A stretch of 64,000 nucleotides of DNA, taken from an uncultured Flavobacteriaceae bacterium (GTDB lineage: Bacteria > Bacteroidota > Bacteroidia > Flavobacteriales > Flavobacteriaceae). This document shows positions 55,569-64,000 of this stretch, in pieces; position 1 is the first letter of the stretch, and every line of letters starts with the position of its first letter. The notes beneath the pieces are model-generated. The model was not told where the DNA came from, did no database searches, and saw only the letters and a program-made list of their open reading frames with translations. The position numbers were made by a program, and so were the translations under genes. The stretch covers positions 1-64,000 of the forward strand of contig CAJWLL010000002.1 in assembly GCA_913043275.1 (NCBI GenBank), written 5' to 3'.

Positions 55569-56675
55569 TTACATTTCGAGTGAGTGGATGTATTCTTCCA
55601 TTAGTGCTAAACCCTCTTTATGAATACTTTTTCGCCCAACCTCGGGCATCATTATTCCAGGGTCAGTACTTTTGTAGCGGTAGATCATGATAGAGTTTTC
55701 GGGTTCACCGGGGACAATACTGAATTTCAAATTTCCCGATCCTTTTCCTGCAGCAATTGGTGGTTTGTAAACCCCTCTTCTACGTTTGTTTTTTTCATGG
55801 TAAGTGAGATTAAGCCCTGAATTTTTGGCCGGTCCAAGATCATTATGACAATGGGCACAGTTGATGTGGAGGTAGGCTTTTGCCCTGTCATCAAGAGTTC
55901 CTGAATCCTCTTGGTTCCAGATAGCAAAGCGTGGACGTTTCTCTTTTTTGGGGAGTCCCTTAAGAACTTCTTTTTGAACAAAGTATTCCAGTTGGTCATG
56001 AACCATTCCCTCATAGATGTTATTTCGGTTGAGCTGACCCGCTATTGGACCAATAGGGGAAATTTCTTTACCCAACATATGACAGCTTTTACAAAGGGTT
56101 TGATTAGGGATTGCATAGATTAGGTTTTGACTTTTTCCGTTGTGATCTATCCAACTTACGGGAGTTTTACCTCCGATGATATTTACAAATGCATCGGTTT
56201 GTTCTTCGTTCCAGACATAGGAAAGGGTTTTCCATGACTGGTTTTGCTCTTTGATCAACAAACGGGTTTCTATTATTTTTTTTTCTCCCTCCGGATTTCT
56301 GAAGTCAGAAGGATAGTAAAAGTTTTTGATGATGATGCTTCCGACATCAAACTCCATTACTCCCTCAGGGCGGTAGAACATTTTCTTGCCCTTGGGAAAA
56401 TAGATGAATCTTTTTTTGTGGGAGTAGTCCGAAAAAAGGGCATTGTTGAGTTTGTATTCATAAACATTTTCAGCAGGCTTAAGGTCAGCAATTTTACCCT
56501 CAAAAAAGGGATATTCAGAAAGCTTGGCTATTTCATTGAATTGGTCTTTAGTGATAGCTATTTTGGGAACTACTTTTCTGGCTATGGGCGCGGTTCCTTT
56601 TTCCACATTGTTTTTGCAAGAAACCAAAAAGCTCAGTGAGATCCCTAATAAATAAAAATACTTCAGGGGTGACAT
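55569..56675 (-). CDS. Diheme c-type cytochrome, SO2930 / HNE_0200 family
   Basis: From ATG 56675 the protein has 368 residues: a lipoprotein signal (LSFLVSC, C20) and two heme c motifs, C195-x-x-C198-H199 (CKSCH) and C273-x-x-C276-H277 (CAHCH). The sequence around them (GKTPVSWID, LYAIPNQ-like, GPAKNSGLNL, PGEPENSIMIYR) fits the family known to occur next to beta-helix proteins. Start choice: an in-frame ATG at 56747 would lie inside the upstream gene and give no signal peptide at the N-terminus; ATG 56675 follows directly on the beta-helix stop. Role unknown, presumably extracytoplasmic electron transfer or an oxidoreductase. Confidence 0.9.
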   Translation of the reverse strand: MSPLKYFYLLGISLSFLVSCKNNVEKGTAPIARKVVPKIAITKDQFNEIAKLSEYPFFEGKIADLKPAENVYEYKLNNALFSDYSHKKRFIYFPKGKKMFYRPEGVMEFDVGSIIIKNFYYPSDFRNPEGEKKIIETRLLIKEQNQSWKTLSYVWNEEQTDAFVNIIGGKTPVSWIDHNGKSQNLIYAIPNQTLCKSCHMLGKEISPIGPIAGQLNRNNIYEGMVHDQLEYFVQKEVLKGLPKKEKRPRFAIWNQEDSGTLDDRAKAYLHINCAHCHNDLGPAKNSGLNLTYHEKNKRRRGVYKPPIAAGKGSGNLKFSIVPGEPENSIMIYRYKSTDPGIMMPEVGRKSIHKEGLALMEEYIHSLEM

Positions 56676-56676
56676 T

Positions 56677-57984
56677 TTAGATGGATTTTTCAAATTCAAC
56701 TTCACATTCATAATTTCCAACGTCATTAGAGAATTCATTAAAATCATTAGCTGCGTCTAGGGCGGCAAAGTTAATTTTTCCGTTGTTTTTGATGCAAACT
56801 TTGTATTCAGGATTTATTTGTTGACCCTTGGTGTAGTAGTCTTTTGGTAAAATACCGTCATAGGCAATGTCAGGGATTTTCATCCAATTTTTATACACCC
56901 ACAATTTACCAAAATCATTGTCCAAAGCTGGGAACCAATGTTTGTTTTTGAATTGGTTGTTGTAAATAAATATTTTCCCCGGATAAGCACTGTACTTGGT
57001 GTCGCTCTCATAATCATTTTCTACCTGTCTGACTCCATTGGGTAGTCCCTTCTTTTTCTTTTTCTTCTTTTTCTTTTTGGGAGGTACATATATTTCATAG
57101 CTGACAATAGAGCTGTTGATGGTTTTGTGATTTTCAATTTTATTTTCGAAAAGAGCTACCTTTTTGGTGGCCATTATGATTACACCTGAACCTCTAGGGA
57201 CAGAACTGACGATGGACCCCTTTACTCCAAAATTTCTCAAATTGTTGTCGTGAATGTAATTGTTGTGGGCCTTGACGTTTTCTCCGTAAACAGTCAGGTG
57301 GGGGAGATTGAAAATAAGCAGTCCTCCAGTATTTTGATAAACCTCATTGTTGAATATTTCAACTTGGCTACTGTTTTCGCTTTCGATTCCCGCGACATTG
57401 TAATAAGCTTTGTTGTTTTTTACCGTTACGTTTTGGGATTGTCCAACATAGATGCCAGCATCCGAAGCTCCTATGGCTTCACAGCCCTCAATCAATAGAT
57501 TTTTACATAAAACAGGATACAAGGCATAGGCTCCATTTTGTGTCGATACTTTTCCAGTCCATGCCGAGCGAATGTTTCGGATGGTCACATTTTCTGAATC
57601 TGTAATTTTTAGATTATCCCCGGCAGCATCTTCGATGGACATGTTTTCAATGGTTAGGTTCTTACAGTTGGAAATCCTGATTCCCTCTGCACCTTGTTTT
57701 TGCCCTTTAAAAGAAAGTACTGTTTTTTCGATGCCCTTGCCGCGAAGGATAATATTTTTCTTACCATCCAAAATCAAAGATTGAGAAAATAGATAGTGAC
57801 CTTCAGGTAGATCAATCACACTGCTATCCTGGGCGGTAATGAATGCCCTTAGTATGGGGATTTCCATGTCCAAATAATCTCTATCAGGATTGTAGGAGGG
57901 CATTGTAGGGGATTTCAATAGTAAAAAGGCAATAAGTGCCAAAACACTCATTATGGTCAATACAGCTTTTAATCTCAAAATCAT
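56677..57984 (-). CDS. Parallel beta-helix repeat protein paired with diheme cytochrome
   Basis: The 435-residue protein has an N-terminal hydrophobic anchor or signal (about 8-24) and a parallel beta-helix body: successive strands KNIILRGKGIEKTVLSF, CKNLTIENMSI, SENVTIRNIR, CKNLLIEGCEAIG, SQNVTVKNNKAYYN, SSQVEIFNNEVYQN. At about residue 302-312 there is a run of ten lysines (PPK10GLP), unusual for this fold. The gene ends one base before the cytochrome start, so the two are surely co-transcribed. The pair recurs in Proteobacteria and Bacteroidota without an assigned function; a sugar- or polyuronate-type substrate is suggested only by the fold. Confidence 0.88.
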   Translation of the reverse strand: MILRLKAVLTIMSVLALIAFLLLKSPTMPSYNPDRDYLDMEIPILRAFITAQDSSVIDLPEGHYLFSQSLILDGKKNIILRGKGIEKTVLSFKGQKQGAEGIRISNCKNLTIENMSIEDAAGDNLKITDSENVTIRNIRSAWTGKVSTQNGAYALYPVLCKNLLIEGCEAIGASDAGIYVGQSQNVTVKNNKAYYNVAGIESENSSQVEIFNNEVYQNTGGLLIFNLPHLTVYGENVKAHNNYIHDNNLRNFGVKGSIVSSVPRGSGVIIMATKKVALFENKIENHKTINSSIVSYEIYVPPKKKKKKKKKKGLPNGVRQVENDYESDTKYSAYPGKIFIYNNQFKNKHWFPALDNDFGKLWVYKNWMKIPDIAYDGILPKDYYTKGQQINPEYKVCIKNNGKINFAALDAANDFNEFSNDVGNYECEVEFEKSI

Positions 57985-58050
57985 GTTTATTAAGGCTTCC
58001 TGTCAAAATTAACCAATAAAATTTTAAAACGGTAGAATGATTAAAAATGT

Positions 58051-58058
58051 TATATTTG
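58051..58058 (+). promoter_or_regulatory. -7 promoter box of the rimP-nusA-infB operon
   Basis: TATATTTG matches TAnnTTTG and lies 56 bases before the rimP start, leaving a leader that holds a short open frame at 58068. Confidence 0.5.
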
Positions 58059-58067
58059 CAGGGCATT

Positions 58068-58118
58068 ATGAAAAAACAATTTGAGGCGACCATTGAGTCC
58101 CTCTTTTTTTTGAAATGA
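58068..58118 (+). CDS. Possible 16-residue leader peptide overlapping rimP start
   Basis: ATG 58068 opens MKKQFEATIESLFFLK, and its TGA stop overlaps the rimP ATG as ATGA. It starts about ten bases after the promoter box. Translation of this frame would couple to rimP. No direct evidence of expression. Confidence 0.35.
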   Translation: MKKQFEATIESLFFLK

Positions 58119-58582
58119 ATTTTAATCAAAAAGTTAAAGATTTGTTGTTGTTAGCCCTAGAGCAGCACCCCGATATTTTTTTAGTGGATCTTAAAATATC
58201 TACTGATAAATTGATTAAGGTTATTTTGGATGGTGATGAAGAAGTCAATGTTAAAGACTGCATCAATATTAGTAGAGCCATTGAGGACTCTTTAGATAGA
58301 GATGAGGAGGATTTTAGCCTGGAAGTAGCCTCTTCGGGAGTGGGTAGTCCTTTGAAGTTTCCAAGACAATACCAAAAAAATCTAGGCAGAAAAATGGAAA
58401 TCATTTCTAAAGAGGGATTGAAATTTGAGGGGGAATTGACCCATGTAAAAGATGATTCCATTGAATTGCAATGGAAACAAAGGGAACCCAAACCTATAGG
58501 AAAAGGAAAAATAACGGTAACTAAAAATAAAACCCTAATGTTTGACGAAATTAGTCAAACTAGGGTGATGATCAAATTTTAA
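58115..58582 (+). CDS. rimP: Ribosome maturation factor RimP
   Basis: The 155-residue protein assists 30S subunit maturation. Two domains are recognisable: N-terminal alpha/beta (ILDGDEEVNVKDCINISRAIE) and C-terminal SH3-like (about 85-155), with SLEVASSGVGSPLKFPRQY between them. It is the first gene of the conserved rimP-nusA-infB order and precedes nusA by 9 bases. Confidence 0.95.
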   Translation: MNFNQKVKDLLLLALEQHPDIFLVDLKISTDKLIKVILDGDEEVNVKDCINISRAIEDSLDRDEEDFSLEVASSGVGSPLKFPRQYQKNLGRKMEIISKEGLKFEGELTHVKDDSIELQWKQREPKPIGKGKITVTKNKTLMFDEISQTRVMIKF

Positions 58583-58591
58583 TATTCAGAA

Positions 58592-59824
58592 ATGGAAAAT
58601 TTAGCATTAATAGAATCTTTTTCAGAATTCAAAGATGAAAAGTTAATAGATAGAGTCACACTGATGGCAATTTTAGAGGAGGTTTTTAGAAATACCCTCA
58701 AAAGGAAATTTGGTTCAGATGAAAATTTCGATATCATTATTAATCCCGACAAGGGTGATCTGGAAATATGGAGAAACAGGATAGTTGTTAAGGATGGTGA
58801 AGTGGAGGATGCAAATCAGGAAATTGAATTGTCAGAGGCTCAAAAAATAGAGCCTGATTTTGAAGTCGGAGAGGATGTTTCTGAAGAGGTGAAACTAGTT
58901 GATTTGGGTCGAAGATCCGTTCAAACACTTAGACAAAACCTGGTTTCTAAAATATTTGAACACGACAGTACGAATACATTTAATCAATTTAAAGATCGCA
59001 CCGGTGAACTTTTTACCGCTGAGGTTCACCATATTAGAAATCGTGAGGTAATTTTATTAGATGACCACGGGAATGAACTTATTCTTCCAAAGGACCGTCA
59101 AATTCCCAATGATTTTTTTCGTAAAGGGGACAATGTAAGAGGTGTTATAGATATAGTGGAACTACGAGGAAACAAACCTAGAATAATCCTTTCTCGAACG
59201 TCACCAGTGTTTTTAGAGAAGTTATTTGAACAAGAAATTCCTGAAGTTTTTGATGGTCTTATCACTATCAAGAAAGCTGTGAGAATTCCCGGAGAAAAAG
59301 CCAAAGTGGCTGTAGATTCCTATGATGATCGAATTGATCCTGTTGGAGCATGTGTTGGAATGAAAGGCTCACGTATTCACAGTATTGTTAGAGAGCTTGG
59401 GAATGAAAATATTGATGTGATTAATTACACCAATAATCTGCAACTATTCGTTACCAGAGCGTTGAGTCCCGCCAAAATTAATTCCTTGAAGATTGACGAA
59501 GACACCAAAAGAGTTCAGGTTTTTCTCAATCCTGATCAGGTTTCAAAGGCCATTGGAAGAGGAGGTCACAATATACGTTTGGCAGGAAAGTTAACAGGAT
59601 ACGAAATTGATGTATATCGTGAGGGGGTAGAAGAAGATGTTGAATTGACAGAATTTACAGACGAAATTGACGCTTGGGTCATTGAAGAATTCAAGAAAGT
59701 GGGACTCGATACAGCCAAAAGCATTTTGGAACTCGATCCAAAAGATCTGATTAAGCGAACCGACCTTGAAGAAGAGACTGTTAGTGAGGTAATTAGAATT
59801 TTAAAAGAAGAATTTGAAAAATAA
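58592..59824 (+). CDS. nusA: Transcription termination/antitermination factor NusA
   Basis: The 410-residue protein binds RNA polymerase and nascent RNA. Order: NusA N-terminal domain (about 1-125), S1 domain (about 130-200, EVHHIRNREVILLDDHGNEL), KH1 (VGMKGSRIHSIVREL) and KH2 (IGRGGHNIRLAGKLTG), and a short C-terminal helical part without the full acidic repeats of E. coli. It precedes infB by 39 bases. Confidence 0.96.
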   Translation: MENLALIESFSEFKDEKLIDRVTLMAILEEVFRNTLKRKFGSDENFDIIINPDKGDLEIWRNRIVVKDGEVEDANQEIELSEAQKIEPDFEVGEDVSEEVKLVDLGRRSVQTLRQNLVSKIFEHDSTNTFNQFKDRTGELFTAEVHHIRNREVILLDDHGNELILPKDRQIPNDFFRKGDNVRGVIDIVELRGNKPRIILSRTSPVFLEKLFEQEIPEVFDGLITIKKAVRIPGEKAKVAVDSYDDRIDPVGACVGMKGSRIHSIVRELGNENIDVINYTNNLQLFVTRALSPAKINSLKIDEDTKRVQVFLNPDQVSKAIGRGGHNIRLAGKLTGYEIDVYREGVEEDVELTEFTDEIDAWVIEEFKKVGLDTAKSILELDPKDLIKRTDLEEETVSEVIRILKEEFEK

Positions 59825-59863
59825 ACGGAGGGATTTTTCCTACTTTTGATAAGGATTAGAAAT

Positions 59864-62545
59864 ATGGCAGAGATTTCAACTATAAGATTAAATGTGGCAT
59901 TAAGAGAATTAAACATTTCTCTGGATCGTGCTGTCGAATTTTTGGGACAGAAAAATATTAAAATTGAAAGCCGACCGACTTCTAAGATTTCTAAGGACGT
60001 TTATCAAATTCTTTTGGATGAATTTGAGAAAGATAAATCTAAAAAAGACGCTTCTCATGAAATTAGCGAGGAGAAGAAGAAGGAAAAGGAATCCCTGAGA
60101 ATTATTCAAGAAAAGAAAGAAAAAGAGCGATTTGAACAACAGCAGAAACGACAAGAGGTCATCAAGGCCAAGGCATCAATCATCAAGCCTATTACCATAG
60201 GAGTAATTGATCTTGATAACCCACCGAAGACTAAAAAAGCTATTGACAAAGAGGTCAAGAAGCCTAAACTTGAGGAAGCTGCTCAGCAAAAAAATGGACT
60301 TGGTCTGGCAACTCAAGAAAAAAATGAAAAAGCGATAAAATCCGAAAGCGAAGTCAAAGCAGAACCGGATAAAAAAGAAGATACATCACCAACAAAGGCT
60401 GTTGATTCTATTGACATTAAAACACAATACAAAACGCTCACTGGGCCTAAGAAAACTGGTCAAACTATCGATTTGGATGAGTTTAAAAAGAAAGAAAAAG
60501 GAGTAGAAGAGGCACGAAAACGTAAAAGAAAAAGAATCAGTAAAGAGCCTTCACCAAAACCTTCCTCTAGTAAATCAAACAATCAAAACAGTAGGTTGTC
60601 CCAAAGAAAGGAATCCAATTCAAATCCTCAAAAGGCAGAGCCTACTGATGAAGAAGTTCAAAAACAAATTCGTGAAACCTTAGAGAAATTACAAGGGAAA
60701 TCTAATAAATCTAAAGGGGCAAAGTATAGAAGAGATAAAAGAGATCAGCACCGCCAGAAATCCGAGACCGAACAGGCTGAACAAGAGGCAAGTAGTAAAA
60801 TTTTGAAGGTCACAGAATTTATTACTGTAGGAGAAATAGCTACTTTAATGGAAATTAGCTCCACGGAAATAATATCTGCTTGTATGACATTAGGGATCAT
60901 GGTGACCATGAACCAACGACTAGATGCAGAAACCTTGAGTATTGTTGCCGAGGAGTTTGGGTATCAAGTGGAATTTGTCAAAACCGAGCTGGAAGAGAGC
61001 ATCGAAGAAGAGGAGGACCAGGAAAGTGATCTGCAGTCCCGTGCGCCCATAGTAACCGTAATGGGTCACGTTGATCATGGTAAAACCTCCTTATTGGATT
61101 ACATCCGAGAGGAAAATGTTATTGCTGGGGAGTCGGGTGGGATCACCCAACATATTGGGGCTTATTCGGTAATGCTCAAGGACAATCAAAAAATAACATT
61201 TCTGGATACGCCGGGTCACGAAGCATTTACGGCCATGCGTGCCAGAGGTGCTCAGGTTACAGATATTGCTATCATTGTAATAGCTGCAGATGATGACATA
61301 ATGCCCCAAACAGAAGAAGCCATCAGTCATGCTCAAGCAGCTGGGGTTCCTTTGATTTTTGCCATCAATAAAGTGGACAAGCCCAATTCCAATCCTGATA
61401 AAATAAAGGAAGCCTTGGCAGGGATTAATTTGATGGTAGAGGATTGGGGTGGTAAAATTCAATCTCAAGATATCTCTGCTCTCAAAGGGACAGGGGTCAA
61501 TGAATTGCTCGAAAAGGTCTTGCTGGAAGCAGAACTTTTAGAGCTTAAAGCTAACCCTGCTAGAAAGCCTAAAGGTACTGTAGTAGAAGCCTTTTTGGAC
61601 AAAGGACGAGGTTACGTTTCCACAATCTTGGTTCAAACTGGAACTCTGAAAATCGGAGATTATATTTTGGCAGGTAAGCATAGCGGAAAGATCAAAGCCA
61701 TGTTTGATGAGCGTGGAAATAGTTTGGAATCTGCTCTCCCTTCAACTCCAGTTTCTATTTTAGGATTGGATGGAGCTCCTCAGGCAGGAGACAATTTCCA
61801 TGTCCTAGAGGACGAAAAGGAAGCCAAGCAAATTGCAGCTAAAAGAACACAGCTTTTGAGAGAGCAAAATGTTAGGACGCAGAGGCATATTACCTTGGAT
61901 GAAATTGGAAGAAGGATTGCACTTGGAGAATTCAAAGAGTTGAACATGATCCTCAAAGGCGATGTTGACGGTTCTGTTGAAGCCCTTACAGATTCTTTAC
62001 AAAAGTTATCCACTGATGAAATACAAGTGAACATTATCCACAAAGGCGTAGGAGCCATAACAGAATCTGATGTTTTGCTTGCCTCTGCGTCTGATGCAAT
62101 AGTGATAGGGTTTAATGTAAGGCCAATGAGTAATGCAAGAACCATAGCAGATAAGGAAGAAATTGATATTCGTTCCTATTCTATAATCTACGATGCCATT
62201 AACGAGGTCAAAGATGCCATGGAGGGAATGTTATCTCCCGAGATGAAGGAAGAGATTACGGGGACTGCCGAAATCAGAGAAACATATAAAATCTCTAGGG
62301 TTGGGACCATCGCTGGCTGTATGGTTAACAGTGGAAAAATTTATCGTAATTCTGGAATTCGTTTAATTCGCGAAGGAGTGGTTGTTTTCTCTGGAAACCT
62401 TGCTTCTCTCAAACGATTCAAGGACGATGTCAAAGAGGTTGCTAAAGGCTACGATTGTGGTATTCAAATAAAAAACTTTAACGATATCAAACAATTAGAT
62501 GTATTGGAATGTTTCCAAGAGGTTGCTGTCAAAAAGAAGCTTTAA
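59864..62545 (+). CDS. infB: Translation initiation factor IF-2
   Basis: From ATG 59864 ([10 protein letters not shown]) the protein has 893 residues; an ATG at 59846 adds six non-family residues. It guides initiator tRNA to the 30S subunit. A short N-terminal helical domain (about 1-50) is followed by a long charged Lys/Glu-rich region (about 55-310), the IF2 N domain near 320-370, the G domain ([24 protein letters not shown]) at about 390-560 and the C-terminal domains. It converges on the SPOR gene with a 4-base overlap. Confidence 0.97.
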   Translation: MAEISTIRLNVALRELNISLDRAVEFLGQKNIKIESRPTSKISKDVYQILLDEFEKDKSKKDASHEISEEKKKEKESLRIIQEKKEKERFEQQQKRQEVIKAKASIIKPITIGVIDLDNPPKTKKAIDKEVKKPKLEEAAQQKNGLGLATQEKNEKAIKSESEVKAEPDKKEDTSPTKAVDSIDIKTQYKTLTGPKKTGQTIDLDEFKKKEKGVEEARKRKRKRISKEPSPKPSSSKSNNQNSRLSQRKESNSNPQKAEPTDEEVQKQIRETLEKLQGKSNKSKGAKYRRDKRDQHRQKSETEQAEQEASSKILKVTEFITVGEIATLMEISSTEIISACMTLGIMVTMNQRLDAETLSIVAEEFGYQVEFVKTELEESIEEEEDQESDLQSRAPIVTVMGHVDHGKTSLLDYIREENVIAGESGGITQHIGAYSVMLKDNQKITFLDTPGHEAFTAMRARGAQVTDIAIIVIAADDDIMPQTEEAISHAQAAGVPLIFAINKVDKPNSNPDKIKEALAGINLMVEDWGGKIQSQDISALKGTGVNELLEKVLLEAELLELKANPARKPKGTVVEAFLDKGRGYVSTILVQTGTLKIGDYILAGKHSGKIKAMFDERGNSLESALPSTPVSILGLDGAPQAGDNFHVLEDEKEAKQIAAKRTQLLREQNVRTQRHITLDEIGRRIALGEFKELNMILKGDVDGSVEALTDSLQKLSTDEIQVNIIHKGVGAITESDVLLASASDAIVIGFNVRPMSNARTIADKEEIDIRSYSIIYDAINEVKDAMEGMLSPEMKEEITGTAEIRETYKISRVGTIAGCMVNSGKIYRNSGIRLIREGVVVFSGNLASLKRFKDDVKEVAKGYDCGIQIKNFNDIKQLDVLECFQEVAVKKKL

Positions 62546-62928
62546 TCTTTGGTTTCTAGTAGAAAGGCAGCGGGATATGCCTTCTTAATCTTCTTTAATT
62601 TATTCAGCCCTAAATAATAGTCTTTAAATCGGCCTACTTGAACTTTGTAATTCGGGGTTTCGAAACTAAGGTTCACCTCCCAATTCGGAAAACTTTTTTT
62701 AAAATTTTCGAACAATTCCTGAGCACGTTTGTTATCTCCATAAAATAACTGTATGGTATAAAACTTTGAGGAGTAATTCTCGCTATCTATATCAATTTTA
62801 GTTTCCATCAGCTTAGTAATAGTTGAATCTTGTTCAATCTTTACTGTAGCCTTTTGAGCGTTCAGCTTTGGCGCAGATACCGCGACGAAAATAGAGATAC
62901 ATATCAAGTAAATAGAAGGTTTTTTCAT
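62542..62928 (-). CDS. Exported SPOR-domain protein
   Basis: The 128-residue protein from ATG 62928 has a signal peptide ([15 protein letters not shown] to LNAQ) and a C-terminal SPOR domain (about 55-128; [40 protein letters not shown]). SPOR domains bind denuded glycan strands of peptidoglycan, often at the septum. An ATG at 62943 would add five residues. It is convergent with infB and divergent from actA. Confidence 0.9.
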   Translation of the reverse strand: MKKPSIYLICISIFVAVSAPKLNAQKATVKIEQDSTITKLMETKIDIDSENYSSKFYTIQLFYGDNKRAQELFENFKKSFPNWEVNLSFETPNYKVQVGRFKDYYLGLNKLKKIKKAYPAAFLLETKD

Positions 62929-63065
62929 ATTACAAAAAAACAAAAATAACTAAAAACAGCTTTAAAAATAAAGGATTAAATTAAACAACTATTTAGAATT
63001 TGTATAAATTACAAAAATGTTAAATAGGAGGTTTTAAGTTAACGAGTCTATGACTTAAATTTGCT

Positions 63066-64000
63066 ATGGATTTTAGAAAAGACACATTGCTATCCCTGCC
63101 ATTTAAACTTATTGAAGTTTTTTTTAGAAACCTATCTTCATCTAGGCTTACTGTCTTGTTGACTTCAGCATTTACTCTTTTTTCAATCTTTTTTTTATTT
63201 GCACAAGAGGCAGATGTTCAAGCAGGTAAAAAGCTTTTCAATGCTAATTGTGCATCTTGTCACAAATTGAATAAAAAAGCAGTTGGCCCTGCCCTCAAGG
63301 GGGTTTCTGCCAAGTATGATCGGGAGTGGCTTTACAGTTGGATAAAGAACAGCTCAGCTATGATCAAAGATGGTGACCCTCAAGCCATAGCTGTTTGGGA
63401 GGAATATAATAAGGTAGCAATGAATGCCTTCCCCATGTTGTCAAATGCTGACATTGATAATATTTTAGCCTATTCGGATTATACACCTCCTGCGCCAGTG
63501 GCTGTAGCTTCAAACCAACAGCCGGCCTCCTCTTCAGGAACGAGTAATGATCTGATCTTAGTAGCATTGACACTGGTGTTTATCATTTTGGTGGTAATGC
63601 TTTTTTTGGTACAAAAAACATTAAAAAGAATAGCTTTTGCCAGTGGTGTAGACATTTCACCAACTGTTAAAGAAAAGAGACCGCCCCTATGGCAAGTAGT
63701 TGCCAAAAATCATTTTCTTATTTTCCTCCTGGTTGTTGGATTTCTGTTGAGCAGTGCCTACTTTGTATACGGTTTTCTGATGCAAGTTGGAATTGATCAA
63801 GGCTATATGCCAGTTCAACCAATCCATTATTCACACAAAATACATGCAGGGGCCAATCAAATTGAATGTAAATATTGCCATTCCTCTGCTCGAGTTTCTA
63901 AACATTCGGGAATACCCTCTTTGAACGTTTGTATGAATTGTCACAAAAACATTGCCGAATACAACGGTGAGGAAGATATAGAAAACGGTTATACCAAAGA
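63066..64000 (+). CDS. actA: Alternative complex III cytochrome subunit ActA, 3' truncated by window edge
   Basis: The frame from ATG 63066 is open to the window end (311 codons seen). It begins with a hydrophobic export segment (about 28-46, ending FAQ), then a monoheme cytochrome c domain with C62/C65/H66 (CASCH), a transmembrane helix at about 163-183, another at about 216-236, then the pentaheme-type domain with HYSHKIHAG and heme motifs C268/C271/H272 (CKYCH) and C289/C292/H293 (CMNCH). This is the ActA layout of flavobacterial alternative complex III, which oxidises menaquinol and passes electrons to cytochrome c or an oxidase. actB and the other subunits are expected downstream. A TAAATTTG box lies so close to the ATG (ends 63063) that start or box may be misassigned. 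Confidence 0.93.
   Translation, partial: MDFRKDTLLSLPFKLIEVFFRNLSSSRLTVLLTSAFTLFSIFFLFAQEADVQAGKKLFNANCASCHKLNKKAVGPALKGVSAKYDREWLYSWIKNSSAMIKDGDPQAIAVWEEYNKVAMNAFPMLSNADIDNILAYSDYTPPAPVAVASNQQPASSSGTSNDLILVALTLVFIILVVMLFLVQKTLKRIAFASGVDISPTVKEKRPPLWQVVAKNHFLIFLLVVGFLLSSAYFVYGFLMQVGIDQGYMPVQPIHYSHKIHAGANQIECKYCHSSARVSKHSGIPSLNVCMNCHKNIAEYNGEEDIENGYTK

Overview
The window is chromosomal DNA from a Bacteroidota bacterium, most likely a marine member of the Flavobacteriaceae. Support comes from flavobacterial-type gene families (DUF2723/GT117, PorSS-era lipoproteins, SdhA/SdhB of the type B complex, ActA of alternative complex III, internal-Cys ferrochelatase), near absence of Shine-Dalgarno sequences, and promoters that fit the Bacteroidota pattern TTTG-N19-TAnnTTTG (clearest in front of tRNA-Gln). 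No insertion sequence, prophage, CRISPR array or rRNA was seen. Base composition is AT-rich and fairly even, with one visibly AT-richer gene (lipoprotein metalloprotease, 47751-49139).

Layout: 1-3.1 kb, end of the succinate dehydrogenase operon (sdhA partial, sdhB) with a CBM9-like lipoprotein tightly behind it. 3.1-9.1 kb, a glycosylasparaginase and a two-gene Planctomycete-type cytochrome (PSCyt1/DUF1549/LamG/DUF1553) plus DUF1501 set, with an orphan 3' gene end and terminator between. 9.2-16 kb, tRNA-Gln, a GT117 membrane protein, a thioredoxin fold without CxxC, a metallophosphoesterase and dGTPase. 16-23 kb, a beta-helix lipoprotein, a TonB-dependent receptor and a PiT phosphate transporter, probably one uptake unit. 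23-27.5 kb, class Ia ribonucleotide reductase (nrdBA) and DUF3109. 27.6-32.3 kb, MarC, a small membrane protein, and an S41 protease / dCMP deaminase / HupE / DnaJ operon, then bacilliredoxin.

32.3-44.4 kb is a heme-synthesis region. On the minus strand an AraC regulator, ferrochelatase hemH, a MATE transporter, a HemJ-like protein, an orphan histidine kinase and an enoyl-CoA hydratase are nearly contiguous; divergently, hemA-hemC-hemD-hemE-hemF-hemB form an operon. Only hemL is missing for 5-aminolevulinate to protoheme synthesis. The heme feeds c-type cytochromes and respiratory complexes that are also encoded here (SDH, ActA, PSCyt, diheme cytochrome).

44.6-49.1 kb holds a serine hydrolase, a coupled 75-residue protein, a fused DppDF-type ABC ATPase and a divergent HExxH lipoprotein. 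49.2-53.6 kb is a minus-strand run: aldo/keto reductase, OmpA lipoprotein, exonuclease III, glycyl-tRNA synthetase. 53.7-58 kb has an Ig-like lipoprotein, a 27-residue membrane peptide and a beta-helix/diheme-cytochrome pair of unknown function. 58-62.5 kb is the rimP-nusA-infB operon. The window closes with a SPOR protein and the 5' part of the alternative complex III cytochrome actA.
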